DNA of 64,000 nucleotides, taken from contig JANQMH010000036.1 in assembly GCA_028280195.1 (NCBI GenBank), positions 62,001 through 126,000 of the forward strand, written 5' to 3'. Below, one piece after another: positions 25,321 through 33,908 of this stretch (its first letter is position 1; the number at the start of each line of letters is the position of its first letter). The notes below the pieces were generated by a model, which searched no databases, was not told where the DNA came from, and saw only the letters and a list, made by a program, of their open reading frames with translations. This stretch comes from Exilibacterium sp. (GTDB taxonomy: Bacteria > Pseudomonadota > Gammaproteobacteria > Pseudomonadales > Cellvibrionaceae). The position numbers were made by a program, and so were the translations under genes.

Positions 25321-26589
25321 TCACAGCCCGCCGCGGTCGCCGAGGCCCTGGCTTGCCACCGCATTGCAGATAGCGCGCAGGTGCAGGATGCCGGCGGCGG
25401 TCAGATGCATGCAGGCGCCCTCGTTAAACCGCGCCAGGCTGCTCGGGTCGCCGCTCAGGCGCCCGGCCAGCCAGGCGATGGCCTGCTTCAGCAGCGCGGT
25501 GAGCTGCAGTTTGTAGCGCGAGTCGATATAGCCGATATCGACGCGGTGATAGCACAGCAATTGGTCTATGACCAGGCGCAGCAGCTGCCCGCGCTCGTCC
25601 AGATAATGGGCGGCAACCGCCAGCGGTTCGCCGCGGGCGACCTTGTCGCAGTAAGCCTCGGGGTCCGGTTCGTTGCGGCGGTAGAGACGGTCCAATTGGC
25701 AGTAGGCACCCGGGCCCAGGCCCAGCAGATCGGCGGCATTGCTGGCGTTGTAATTCAGCAGCGTGCGGCGCAGGCGACTGCGGTGCTGGGCGCCGGCCAG
25801 CGCATCCCCGGGCAGTACGAAGCAGTCGTTGCCCAGCACCCGGTAGCCGGCACTGCGCAGGGCGTCGAACAGCAGGGTAAAGTGATCCTGCAGGTCGTTG
25901 CTGCTGGCGCAGGCGGCCGCCAGCGGGTCCCAGTGATAGCGCTCCAGCGCATCGTTCAAATACACCCGTTCGGGCTGCAGTTCGATGATGGTGGCAATCA
26001 GCCGGCGCAGCTGTTGCGGCTTCTGCGCGTCGAAGCCGTACACCAGTTTTATGCCCAGACTGGTAAAGCCGTAGTCGCGCAGCGCCCGCATGCGCTTGGC
26101 CAGTAGCGCCGAACCGCCGTGCAGATCCGAGGCCAGGGCAGCCGGGGTAAATGTCATCAGCAGTTGGTTGAAGCCCAGCCCGCGCAACAGCGCCACCTGT
26201 TCCTCGGTGGTCTGAAAGATATCCACCTCGGCACAGTATTCATGCGCTTCGGACAGCAGTCGGAAATGGCTGCCGAGTTTGTGCATGGCGGCGGTAAGAT
26301 CGCCGAGGCCGGCGCGGTAAAAGGGGTTGCGCCACATCAGCTGACTGACCGGCCGCTGGCGGTGGCAGTCGGGCTGGCCGGCGATTTCCCGGCTCAGGGC
26401 ATCGTAGAGCGCGGCTGGAAAGCCTCCGGCGCCGGACTGCAGAGGGATGTTGACACAGACTGCCAGTGGCGCGATATTCAGCAGGCGGTCCTTGCTCGCT
26501 GCTGCCGCATCGGACCACGGCGTGCGGTTCAGCAGGTCGGGGGGAGGATAACTGCCGCTGGCGGCGCGGCTGGCGATTGGCGCTGGCAT
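25321..26589 (-). CDS. HemN-like protein lacking the radical-SAM cysteines (probable pseudoenzyme)
   Basis: 422-residue protein that by eye aligns with oxygen-independent coproporphyrinogen III oxidase HemN over most of its length: PLAVCVNIPL for HemN's PLSLYVHIPF, VSQLMW for VSQLHW, LLRGLGFNQL, DYGFTSLGIKLVYGFDAQ, LQPERVYL, YRVLGNDCFVLPGDALAGAQ and ADLLGLGPGAYC. The CX3CX2C cluster motif that should follow NIPL is replaced by QSGAGG, and the GGGTP SAM-binding motif is replaced by RNPFYR. It therefore cannot be a normal radical-SAM enzyme, yet the frame is intact, so it seems to be kept for another role. hemN often neighbours fnr-type regulators, so this is likely the diverged descendant. Confidence 0.75.
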   Translation of the reverse strand: MPAPIASRAASGSYPPPDLLNRTPWSDAAAASKDRLLNIAPLAVCVNIPLQSGAGGFPAALYDALSREIAGQPDCHRQRPVSQLMWRNPFYRAGLGDLTAAMHKLGSHFRLLSEAHEYCAEVDIFQTTEEQVALLRGLGFNQLLMTFTPAALASDLHGGSALLAKRMRALRDYGFTSLGIKLVYGFDAQKPQQLRRLIATIIELQPERVYLNDALERYHWDPLAAACASSNDLQDHFTLLFDALRSAGYRVLGNDCFVLPGDALAGAQHRSRLRRTLLNYNASNAADLLGLGPGAYCQLDRLYRRNEPDPEAYCDKVARGEPLAVAAHYLDERGQLLRLVIDQLLCYHRVDIGYIDSRYKLQLTALLKQAIAWLAGRLSGDPSSLARFNEGACMHLTAAGILHLRAICNAVASQGLGDRGGL

Positions 26590-26624
26590 AGTTTCAAGTC
26601 AATCCGGATTCGCGACAACTTTTG

Positions 26625-26752
26625 TTAACGGCAGTTTGTGTTAACGGCGGTTTGTGTTAATGGCAGTTTGTGTTAACTGCTGTTTATGCTCATGGCGGCT
26701 CGTGTCAACGCCGACTTGTGTTAATTCCGACTCATGTTAACTTCAACCTGGG
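26625..26752 (+). repeat. Tandem array, 8 units of 16 bp
   Basis: Units resembling TTAACGGCAGTTTGTG at 26625, 26641, 26657, 26673, 26689, 26705, 26721 and 26737. The first three differ from each other by one or two bases and later units are more diverged. It lies upstream of the HemN-like gene on its promoter side. Confidence 0.85.
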
Positions 26753-26872
26753 CCCGCCACTGTTTGCAGTAACGGTGGATTATCGGGTCGGGCTCAGGGC
26801 AGATCGGTTTGCTGGCCTGCAGCGGCTCTGACGCCTGCCTGTGCAGGTTAAGTCGACTCGCCCGCGACAGGT

Positions 26873-26886
26873 TTGATTTAGATCAA
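26873..26886. promoter_or_regulatory. Perfect Fnr box
   Basis: TTGATTTAGATCAA matches the consensus TTGAT-N4-ATCAA at all ten positions. A TACAAT hexamer lies 27 bp downstream (26914-26919) on the plus strand, so the geometry is near that of a class II Fnr-activated promoter for the sensor kinase at 27004. It could also serve the HemN-like gene on the other side (284 bp away). Confidence 0.7.
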
Positions 26887-27003
26887 GCCTCCCGGGATTT
26901 GTGTTTTTGCCGATACAATGGCCGCTGTAGCCAACAGGTCTACACTTAGACAGACCGCCACCCCTGTCGCTGTGACGGCGATAACTGTATGGATTGAGGC
27001 TTT

Positions 27004-28377
27004 ATGCTCGCTCTGGCGCAATCGGTGATTGCCAACTTTTACAATGTCGGCCTCGATCCCCGCGTTCTGTCGCCGGCGCAGTTGCGGCGCTACCGCACCG
27101 TCAACGTCTGTATGGTGGTGATCCTGTGGGCGAGCCTGGTGCTGTTCTGGCGCGCCTGGCAGTTGCATATTCCACTGCGCATGCTGTCGCTGGGCCTGTG
27201 TGCCTGCTTTGCCTTCAGCGGCTTGCTGCTGCTGCGCCGTGGCCCGAATCTGGTGGCAGTGGGCCACCTGGGGTTGACCGGCGCCTTTGTCGCCGTTGCC
27301 GTGGGTGCCTATAGCAGCGGCGGTCTCGGTGAGGTGGTGGCCGGTTGGGTCTATATTCTGCCGATGCTGGCCGGGCTGATGCTGGGGGTGCGGGCCTGCC
27401 TCGGCTGGGGGCTGGCGACGCTGGCGCTGGTAGTGGCGCTGGTGGTGGTCGAGCGCGTGTTCGGGCCGCTCACCGATATGACGCCGGTGGCGCTGCGCCA
27501 CCGTCAGGGGCAGTGGCAGCAGGTGGTACAGCTGGTATTTATGACGTCCATTACGCTCAGTTATCTTCACCAGGTCAGGCAATCCGAGTCGCAGCTGCTG
27601 AACACCATCGACGCCAATAAGCGCGAAATCGAAGCGCGGCTGCAGGCCGAGCGGCAGGCGCTGGCGGCCAACCGCAGTAAGAGTGAGTTTCTCGCCAGTA
27701 TGAGCCATGAATTGCGCACGCCGCTGAATTCGATTATCGGTTTCAGTCACAGACTGGTACAGAAGTTTCGCGCCGGCGGGCCCGTCGACCGGGAAAGATC
27801 CGCGGTCGCCGCCGATAATATATGCCGCAATGGTCATATCCTGCTGAACTTCATCAACGACCTGATCGACCTGGCCAAAATCGAATCCGGCAATGTCACA
27901 CTCAAGCGCAGCAGCGTAGATGTCGCCGAACTGATCGATCAGGTAGCCGCACAGGAGCGCGAGCGCACCGACAAGCCCGACCTCTACCTGCACAACCACT
28001 GCGCTGCCGGGGTATTGCTGCATGCCGACCGCAAGCGCCTGCAGCAGGTGTTCGGCAATCTGATCAGCAATGCACTGAAATATACCGAGCGGGGCGGCGT
28101 CACCGTCAGCTGTGAACCGAGTGTGTGCCTCGACGGCGGCATTGCCGTCAGCGTGCGCGACACCGGCGCCGGTATAACGGCGCAGGCGCTGCCCTACCTG
28201 TTTAAGAGTTATACCAATATCGAAGCGCCACAGCAGCGCTCAGTCGAGTCCAGCGGCCTGGGCCTGGCGCTGACGATGCAGTGGGTGCAGCTGCACGGCG
28301 GCACCATCGAGGTGGACAGTGAAGTCGGCAGCGGCAGTAAATTTACCGTGCATTTGCCGCGTGGGGGCGGCGTTTGA
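27004..28377 (+). CDS. Membrane sensor histidine kinase
   Basis: 457-residue hybrid-free kinase. Six hydrophobic helices lie in residues ~30-200 with no large periplasmic domain. A short coiled linker (~195-225) leads to HisKA with the phospho-acceptor in MSHELRTPLNSIIGFS, then HATPase_c with the N box (FGNLISNALKYTE), G1 (VRDTGAGI), F box (YLFKSYTNIEA) and G2 (SSGLGLALTMQW). No response regulator is adjacent, so it is an orphan. A perfect Fnr box 118 bp upstream suggests it is made at low oxygen. The absent periplasmic sensor suggests it reads a membrane or intracellular cue. Confidence 0.92.
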   Translation: MLALAQSVIANFYNVGLDPRVLSPAQLRRYRTVNVCMVVILWASLVLFWRAWQLHIPLRMLSLGLCACFAFSGLLLLRRGPNLVAVGHLGLTGAFVAVAVGAYSSGGLGEVVAGWVYILPMLAGLMLGVRACLGWGLATLALVVALVVVERVFGPLTDMTPVALRHRQGQWQQVVQLVFMTSITLSYLHQVRQSESQLLNTIDANKREIEARLQAERQALAANRSKSEFLASMSHELRTPLNSIIGFSHRLVQKFRAGGPVDRERSAVAADNICRNGHILLNFINDLIDLAKIESGNVTLKRSSVDVAELIDQVAAQERERTDKPDLYLHNHCAAGVLLHADRKRLQQVFGNLISNALKYTERGGVTVSCEPSVCLDGGIAVSVRDTGAGITAQALPYLFKSYTNIEAPQQRSVESSGLGLALTMQWVQLHGGTIEVDSEVGSGSKFTVHLPRGGGV

Positions 28378-28427
28378 AAGAAAAAGGGGTGGTGGCGAAT
28401 GCCACTGATTTGATTTGAACTGTGCCA

Positions 28428-28567
28428 ATCGATCCGGCCCTCAGTCGGCTGGTGGGGTTTGCGGTTCGAGACCCGCCGTAAACCCTTCCGTGGGGGCTTC
28501 TCGCCAGCATCCCTGCTGTCGAGAGTCTCGAACCGCAAACCCCACCAGCCGACTGAGGACCTACCAC
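28428..28567 (+). repeat. Palindromic element, copy B (conserved core, private arms)
   Basis: Arms 28436-28471 and 28526-28561 are 36 bp, complementary with one mismatch, and have no similarity to arms of copies A or C except the GTTCGAG end shared with copy A. The inner core CTTCTCGCCAGCATCCCTG is at 28497-28515; its hairpin has one mismatch (GTCGAG instead of GGCGAG), shared with copy C. CCGCCGTAAACCC (from 28473) and the borders ATCGATCCGG and GGACCTACCAC are as in the other copies. It lies between the sensor kinase and the convergent cobB. Confidence 0.88.
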
Positions 28568-28650
28568 TGCAGTTCTATCAATGCCTGTTAAGTACACTGG
28601 AGCTAGGCTTGCCTCTCCAGGGCCGGGAGGCACCGACCAATCATCCCCCC

Positions 28651-29352
28651 CTAAGCCAGAGCGCCAAAAAAGTCAGGCACAGTCTCGGTCGCCGGCCCGT
28701 AGCGCTGCTGATCAAACTGAGACCCGCTTACCGAAGGCTCCAGGTTCAACTCGACCGTATGCGCCCCGCGAGCCCTGGCCAGTTGGAAAAAGCCGGCGGC
28801 CGGATAGACATTGCCGGACGTGCCGATGGAGACAAATAAATCGCACTGGCTCAGCGCGGCTTCAATTTCGCCCATGAACAGCGGCATTTCCCCAAACCAG
28901 ACCACGTGTGGGCGCAACAGGCCGGGGCGGTTGCAGCAGGGGCAGTGGCGCTCGCGCCCAATATCCTCGCGGCATGGGAAGAGGCGACCGCTGCCCGCGC
29001 AGCGCACCTTGAGCAGTTCGCCGTGCATATGCAGCAGCCGGCGGCTGCCGGCCTGTTCGTGCAGGTCGTCGATATTCTGGGTGATCAGGGTAAAGCTGCC
29101 GTCAAAGCGCTGTTCGAAATTCGCCAGCGCCCGGTGGCCGGCATTGGGTCGCACACCGTCGAGCAATTGCCGGCGGCGGGCATTGTAAAACCGGTGTACC
29201 AATTCGGGATCGCGCACGAAGGCCTGCGGGGTGGCGACGTCTTCGACGCGGTGATCCTCCCACAGGCCGTCGGCGGCGCGAAAAGTCCTGATACCGGATT
29301 CGGCCGATATCCCGGCGCCGGTCAGTACCACCACTGAGCGAAAGCGGCGCAT
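28651..29352 (-). CDS. cobB: NAD-dependent protein deacylase (sirtuin, CobB class)
   Basis: 233-residue class III sirtuin. NAD-binding [16 protein letters not shown], the active-site region [13 protein letters not shown] and LLHMHGEL with the catalytic His, and a zinc site formed by VRCAG...CREDI...CPCC are visible. FYNARRRQL supplies the Tyr-x-x-Arg pair that selects succinyl/malonyl-lysine, as in E. coli CobB, so desuccinylation as well as deacetylation is expected. The start codon overlaps the trhP stop (TGATG), so the two are translated in tandem. Confidence 0.94.
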   Translation of the reverse strand: MRRFRSVVVLTGAGISAESGIRTFRAADGLWEDHRVEDVATPQAFVRDPELVHRFYNARRRQLLDGVRPNAGHRALANFEQRFDGSFTLITQNIDDLHEQAGSRRLLHMHGELLKVRCAGSGRLFPCREDIGRERHCPCCNRPGLLRPHVVWFGEMPLFMGEIEAALSQCDLFVSIGTSGNVYPAAGFFQLARARGAHTVELNLEPSVSGSQFDQQRYGPATETVPDFFGALA

Positions 29353-30671
29353 CAGAAGTGCCGTATCAACATCGCGTAGCCGCCGTTTTCGTCCAGCGGC
29401 ACAGCATCGGGCAGCGGCAGGGTAACCCGGTGGCCGGAGCCGGGCGCTGCCTCAATGGCCTGCCCGCGGGTGTTTTCCAGTGCCCGCACTTTGAAGTACA
29501 GGCTGCCCGCCGGTGTCACCAGCTCCAGTTCATTGCCCCGCTCAAAGCGGTTTTTTACCTCTACCGACAGGGTGCCGCGCGCCCGGTCGTAGCCGCTTAC
29601 CTCGCCGACAAACTGCTGCTGCTGATTGCTGGACACGCCTTTTTCGTAGTTTTGGTATTCGCTCGGCACGTGGCGGCGGTAAAAACCTTCGGTGTAGCCG
29701 CGGTTGGCCAGATGCTCGAGTTCGCCCAGCAGCTGCATATCGAAGGGGCGCCGCGCCACGGCATCGTCAATGGCGCGGCGATACACCTGGGCGGTGCGGG
29801 CGGCGTAGTAGTGGGATTTGGTGCGTCCCTCGATCTTCAGTGAGTGAATCCCCATGTTGACCAGCCGCTCCACATGCTGCACCGCGCGCAGATCCTTGGA
29901 GTTCATGATGTAGGTGCCGTGTTCGTCCTCATAGGCGGGCATATACTCGCCGGGGCGGTTTTTTTCCTGTAATAACACCGGCTGCGGCGCCTGCCGGTGC
30001 TGCGGATCGGCGGCCGGCGGTGCCGCGATCAGGTCGCCGGTCTCGGTTTCCACCGCGGCGTGGGCGTTGTACTGCCAGCGGCAGGAGTTGGTGCAGGCGC
30101 CCTGGTTGGAGTCCCTGTGAGTCATATAGCCCGACAGCAGGCAGCGGCCGGAATAGGCAATGCACAGGGCGCCGTGGACGAAAACCTCCAGTTCCATGTC
30201 CGGGCACTGCCGGCGAATTTCCTCGATCTCGTCCAGAGACAGCTCCCGCGACAAAATGACCCGCGAGATACCCTGGCGCTGCCAGAATTTCACCGTGGCG
30301 TAGTTGACGGCATTAGCCTGTACCGACAGATGCACCGGCATATCGGGCCAGGTCTCGCGCACCAGCATAATCAGGCCGGGGTCGGACATGATCAGCGCGT
30401 CCGGCCGCATGTCGATAACCGGCGCCAGGTCGCGCAGGTAGGTACGCACTTTGTCGTTGTGTGGCGACAGATTGCTGGCCAGGTAAAAAGCCCTGCCGCC
30501 GCCGTGGGCTTCATCGATGGCGGCGGCCAGGTTTTCCAGTTTGTTGAACTCGTTATTGCGCACCCGCAGGCTGTAGCGCGGCTGCCCGGCGTAGACGGCG
30601 TCGGCACCGTAGGCAAAGGCATAGCGCATGCTTTTCAGGGTGCCGGCGGGGGACAGCAGTTCGGTGGTCAT
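29352..30671 (-). CDS. trhP: tRNA 5-hydroxyuridine modification protein TrhP (peptidase U32 family, YegQ)
   Basis: 439-residue U32-family protein. Family marks are [84 protein letters not shown] and the cysteine cluster [11 protein letters not shown] used for an Fe-S cluster. TrhP forms 5-hydroxyuridine at tRNA U34 by an oxygen-independent, prephenate-dependent route. The oxygen-dependent enzyme TrhO is encoded at 19687-20616, so both routes are present. Its stop overlaps the start of cobB. Confidence 0.93.
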   Translation of the reverse strand: MTTELLSPAGTLKSMRYAFAYGADAVYAGQPRYSLRVRNNEFNKLENLAAAIDEAHGGGRAFYLASNLSPHNDKVRTYLRDLAPVIDMRPDALIMSDPGLIMLVRETWPDMPVHLSVQANAVNYATVKFWQRQGISRVILSRELSLDEIEEIRRQCPDMELEVFVHGALCIAYSGRCLLSGYMTHRDSNQGACTNSCRWQYNAHAAVETETGDLIAAPPAADPQHRQAPQPVLLQEKNRPGEYMPAYEDEHGTYIMNSKDLRAVQHVERLVNMGIHSLKIEGRTKSHYYAARTAQVYRRAIDDAVARRPFDMQLLGELEHLANRGYTEGFYRRHVPSEYQNYEKGVSSNQQQQFVGEVSGYDRARGTLSVEVKNRFERGNELELVTPAGSLYFKVRALENTRGQAIEAAPGSGHRVTLPLPDAVPLDENGGYAMLIRHF

Positions 30672-30937
30672 GGTCGGTATCTCGGGGCCGGAAAAAAGCC
30701 GCCATTTTACTGGATATTACCCCCCCGCCCAAATACCCGCGGCAGCCGGCCGGCTCTGCTATCTTTGAACTATGGCCGCTTGGCACCGGTGCGCCATGGC
30801 GGTTTGTGATGGGAATCTCAGACAGACAGGACTCGCGGCATGACTGAATGCTATATTTTACTTTATGATGAGGAGATTCGGTCGAAGTCGGCCCCGTCGT
30901 GGCCGAGCCGGTACCCCACGCGAAAAAACACACTGGT

Positions 30938-32056
30938 ATGGTCGATAGACTTCAGATGATGGATTTAGAGCGCGAAAATCACCGCCTGCAGAGCACCGTC
31001 AACAACCTGATGGCGCGGATTGAGGAAAATCAAAAAATCCAGCAGCATTACCACCAGTTCGAGTTCGAACTGCTGGCCTGCACCAGTCTGGCCGAACTGC
31101 TCGAGCACTTGCTGCTCGACGCCAGGCGCCACTTCGATCTGGCCGCCGTCAGTCTGGTTTTGCTCGACCGCGATTACAGTTTGCGCGATCTGCTGCGCAA
31201 GCTCGATATTTCCCTGTTCGACAATCACCTGCAACTGCGCCACAACGAGGAGTTTTTCAAATCCATGTACCCGCATCCCGAGCGGGTAAAACTCGGCGGC
31301 CTCGATCTGATGACCGCCTCGCGGCTGTTTCCCGGCCTGGCGCAACTGGGCAGCGCCGCCTGTCTGCCGCTGGTGCGCCAGGGGCGCTTTATCGGCGGCC
31401 TGCATTTTGGCAGTGTCTCCGCGACCCGCTTTACCCCGGACAAGGCCGCCGACTTTGTCTTTCACCTCGCCTCCATCGTCGCCCTGTGCCTGGAGAGCTG
31501 TGTCGGCCGCGAGCACCTGCGCCAGCAGGGGCAGGTGGATATGCTGACCCAGGTGAAAAACCGCCGCAGTTTCGAACTGGACTTTGCCAAGGAACTGGAG
31601 CGCGCCGAGCGCGGCGACGATCCGCTGACCTGCATGTTTGTCGACATCGATCACTTCAAGCGCGTCAACGACAGCTTCGGTCACCAGGCCGGCGACCTGT
31701 GCCTGAAAGCGGTGGCGCAGCAGGTCAGCAAACAGCTGCGCAAGACCGATCTGCTGACCCGCTACGGCGGCGAGGAGTTCGTCAGTATACTGCCGCGCTG
31801 CCAGGCGCCGCAGGCGGAGATTATCGCCGAGCGCATTCGCCAGTCGGTCGATCAGATGCGCATTACCACCGAGGACCGGCGCTCCATTGCGGTGACAGTG
31901 TCGGTCGGCATGTCCACCTGGCAGCCGCTGGGTGAGCGCACGCCGGATCTGGGGGATGTGGGCAAACGGCTGCTGGCCCGCGCCGACGAGGCCATGTATA
32001 CCGCCAAGCGCGACGGGCGCAACCGCATCTGTACGCTGGCTTTCAGTCAGTCGTAG
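30938..32056 (+). CDS. Diguanylate cyclase with N-terminal DUF484/GAF-like domain
   Basis: 372-residue protein (385 from GTG 30899; neither start has a good ribosome site). A coiled coil at 5-40 leads into a DUF484/GAF-like sensor domain (FEFELLACTSLAELLEHLL, SVSATRFTPDKAADFVFHLASIV), then a GGDEF domain with DMLTQVKNRRSFE, MFVDIDHFKRVNDSFGHQAGD and the active-site loop RYGGEEFVS (residues 277-281). RKTD, five residues before GGEEF, is an intact RxxD inhibitory site, so product feedback is expected. It makes the second messenger c-di-GMP. It is cytoplasmic, with no membrane helices. A possible local target is MshE, whose MshEN domain binds c-di-GMP. Confidence 0.93.
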   Translation: MVDRLQMMDLERENHRLQSTVNNLMARIEENQKIQQHYHQFEFELLACTSLAELLEHLLLDARRHFDLAAVSLVLLDRDYSLRDLLRKLDISLFDNHLQLRHNEEFFKSMYPHPERVKLGGLDLMTASRLFPGLAQLGSAACLPLVRQGRFIGGLHFGSVSATRFTPDKAADFVFHLASIVALCLESCVGREHLRQQGQVDMLTQVKNRRSFELDFAKELERAERGDDPLTCMFVDIDHFKRVNDSFGHQAGDLCLKAVAQQVSKQLRKTDLLTRYGGEEFVSILPRCQAPQAEIIAERIRQSVDQMRITTEDRRSIAVTVSVGMSTWQPLGERTPDLGDVGKRLLARADEAMYTAKRDGRNRICTLAFSQS

Positions 32057-32805
32057 CTGACAAACTCTATCAGATAGCGCCTCGGCCAGAGTTTTCCCGT
32101 TACCCAGAAAGCCTTTTTCTCGCGGTCGTAGGCAATGCCGTTGAGCACGTTGTGGTGATCCGGTTTCACCGCGCGCCGGCGCAGCTGCGACAGGTCCGCC
32201 TCGGCCACCACGCGGCCGTCGGCGGGGTCAATTTTGACGATGCTGTCCCGCAGCCAGATATTGGCCCAGATAAAGCCCTCGGCATACTCCAGTTCGTTGA
32301 GCCCCCGGCGCCGGCGGGTGCCGTCGACAACGCTGAGGCGGCGCTCGGGCTGAAAGGTATCGGGGTTGCGGAACACCAGCTGTTCGCTGCCGTTGCTCAT
32401 GATCAGCTGGCGGCCGTTGTGGGTCAGCCCCCAGCCCTCCCCGGAATAGCGGAAAGTCTGTATCAGCTGCAGGTTTTCGGGGTCGTATACCCGCGCCTGG
32501 CCGGCCTTCCAGGTCAACAGAAACAGCCGGCCGCGCAGCAGTGTGATGCCCTCGGCAAACAGGTGGTCGGGCAGGCGCCGGCTGCGCGCGGGGGTGGCGG
32601 CGTCGAGGTGGTATTTGCCAATGCGCGACTGGCGGTAGAGGCCGCCGCTGGCATAGAGCCAGCCGGCGTGAATCTCCAGCCCCTGGGTAAACAGCCCGGC
32701 GTCGTGGGGCCGGCTGTCGAGCACCTGGTAGGCGAGCGGCGCGGCCGCGGCGCTGCACAGCGAGGTGATCAGGCAGAGGCCCAACAGAGACACGATTCTC
32801 GTCAT
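32047..32805 (-). CDS. Glutaminyl-peptide cyclotransferase (plant/bacterial type)
   Basis: 252-residue secreted protein of the glutamine cyclotransferase family (five-bladed beta-propeller), converting N-terminal Gln to pyroglutamate. The signal peptide is MTRIVSLLGLCLITSLCSAAAA. Diagnostic blades: FTQGLEIHAGWLYASGGLYRQS, LFAEGITLLRGRLFLLTWK, YSGEGWGLTHNGRQLIMSNGS, LNELEYAEGFIWANIW and VLNGIAYDREKKAFWVTGKLWP. The ATG at 32805 puts the signal peptide at the N-terminus; ATG 32820 would add five residues. Its 3' end overlaps the convergent cyclase gene by 10 bp. Confidence 0.92.
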   Translation of the reverse strand: MTRIVSLLGLCLITSLCSAAAAPLAYQVLDSRPHDAGLFTQGLEIHAGWLYASGGLYRQSRIGKYHLDAATPARSRRLPDHLFAEGITLLRGRLFLLTWKAGQARVYDPENLQLIQTFRYSGEGWGLTHNGRQLIMSNGSEQLVFRNPDTFQPERRLSVVDGTRRRRGLNELEYAEGFIWANIWLRDSIVKIDPADGRVVAEADLSQLRRRAVKPDHHNVLNGIAYDREKKAFWVTGKLWPRRYLIEFVSYD

Positions 32806-32869
32806 TTCAAAGCCACACATGGTATAAAGCGGCTCCGAGCTTAACACAACGGGGCTGTAGACTAAGCGG

Positions 32870-33508
32870 ATGCCGGTAATGACCCGAATAAAATCTTTTT
32901 TTACGCTGACGCTGCTGGGCGGCGTCACGGTCGTTTTGCCGATCGCAATTTTCGTGCTGCTGTTTCGCTGGCTGTTTCAGTTGGTCACCGAGATCATTCA
33001 ACCGGCCACCGACTGGCTCAGTACCCGCGTCGATATCCGCGAGGCGATGGCCGATCTGGCGGTGGTGGGGATTATTGTCGGCACCTGCTTTGTGGTGGGG
33101 CTGCTGGTAAAAACCGGCGTCGGGCGCTGGCTGCACCACTGGCTGGACACCGGATTGAGCCGCATCGCCCCGGGGTATGCCACTATTCGTGAAGTCGTGG
33201 CGCAGTTTCTCGGCGGCGGCGGCAACGCCTCACTGCTGAACGGCCAGGTGGCGCTGGCGAAGATCTTCGGTGCCGATTCCGAGGTCACGGTTACCGCGAT
33301 TGTCACCGCCGAGCACGCCAGCGGCGATTATACGGTGTTTGTGCCCACTGCACCGATACCCACCTCGGGCATCGTCTACCACCTGCCGCGCCGCTGTGTG
33401 CAGTTATTGCCACAGGTTTCGGTGGAGGCGGCCATGCGCACGGTCATCGCCTGTGGTTCCGGTTCGCAGCTGCTGACTGAGGCTGCAGGGCCGATTGACA
33501 GGCTCTAG
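32870..33508 (+). CDS. DUF502 family membrane protein
   Basis: 212-residue protein with two N-terminal transmembrane helices (FFTLTLLGGVTVVLPIAIFVLLFRW and VVGIIVGTCFVVGLLV) and a soluble C-terminal domain (YATIREVVAQFLGG, FVPTAPIPTSGIVYHLP), the layout of DUF502. The role is unknown; plant relatives (LCV) act at membranes. It is divergent from the cyclotransferase (64-bp gap) and shares a CTAG stop overlap with comFB. Confidence 0.88.
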   Translation: MPVMTRIKSFFTLTLLGGVTVVLPIAIFVLLFRWLFQLVTEIIQPATDWLSTRVDIREAMADLAVVGIIVGTCFVVGLLVKTGVGRWLHHWLDTGLSRIAPGYATIREVVAQFLGGGGNASLLNGQVALAKIFGADSEVTVTAIVTAEHASGDYTVFVPTAPIPTSGIVYHLPRRCVQLLPQVSVEAAMRTVIACGSGSQLLTEAAGPIDRL

Positions 33509-33843
33509 TCCTGTGGTTCCCCGGCCATCTCTGCGGCTTCGCGCAGCGCGTCGCGGCTGGTGACATAGTCGATGGCCTGTTTGACCGCATCCTCGACTTT
33601 GTCGTGCATTTCCTTGAGTTCCACCGGAGACATGAAAAAAGTCAGGTCGACATCGTGGCGGACGTAGCGCGGCGGCAGGCGGTTCAGGGCCACACAGGCC
33701 ACATCGGAGAGAAAATCGACATCGATACGGGCGCGCTCATTGGTCAGGGTGATTCGATCCAGCACCAGATGTTCGTAGTAGTTGTGTACCTGATCCACGC
33801 CCGCTGTCACTTCCTGGCGTCGCCGCCCCGCATATAACAGCAT
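33505..33843 (-). CDS. ComFB-domain protein
   Basis: 112-residue protein of the late-competence ComFB family: VHNYYEHLVLDRI at the N-terminus and the signature DVACVALNRLPPRYVRHDVDLTFFMSP. The CxxC-type cysteine pairs of Bacillus/cyanobacterial members are absent between these blocks (ARIDVDFLSDVACVAL keeps only one Cys). Cyanobacterial ComFB proteins have been reported as cyclic-dinucleotide receptors, so a c-di-GMP or c-di-AMP role is possible, but no binding site can be confirmed from sequence. Its stop overlaps that of the convergent DUF502 gene. Confidence 0.85.
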   Translation of the reverse strand: MLLYAGRRRQEVTAGVDQVHNYYEHLVLDRITLTNERARIDVDFLSDVACVALNRLPPRYVRHDVDLTFFMSPVELKEMHDKVEDAVKQAIDYVTSRDALREAAEMAGEPQD

Positions 33844-33908
33844 AGTCTCTCTCCTCAGCCGCTGTCACCGCTTGCATCGGTGCTCACGATCTAATTGTAG
33901 CTCCATCC

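Larger units (their letters stand above)
26590..27003. other. Divergent regulatory region, HemN-like gene / sensor kinase
   Basis: 414 bp holding the 16-bp tandem array (26625-26752), the Fnr box (26873-26886) and a candidate -10 (26914-26919). Nothing coding is seen. Confidence 0.5.

Noticed and set aside
26625-26752. CRISPR array
   Set aside because: Units are contiguous with no unique spacers, are degenerate, and no cas genes are present. The same holds for the arrays at 12407, 22224, 52067 and 52353.
28462-28485. tRNA-like T-arm motif (GGTTCGAGACC) in the palindromic element
   Set aside because: No acceptor, D or anticodon arms; the motif lies at the junction of the palindrome arm and core.
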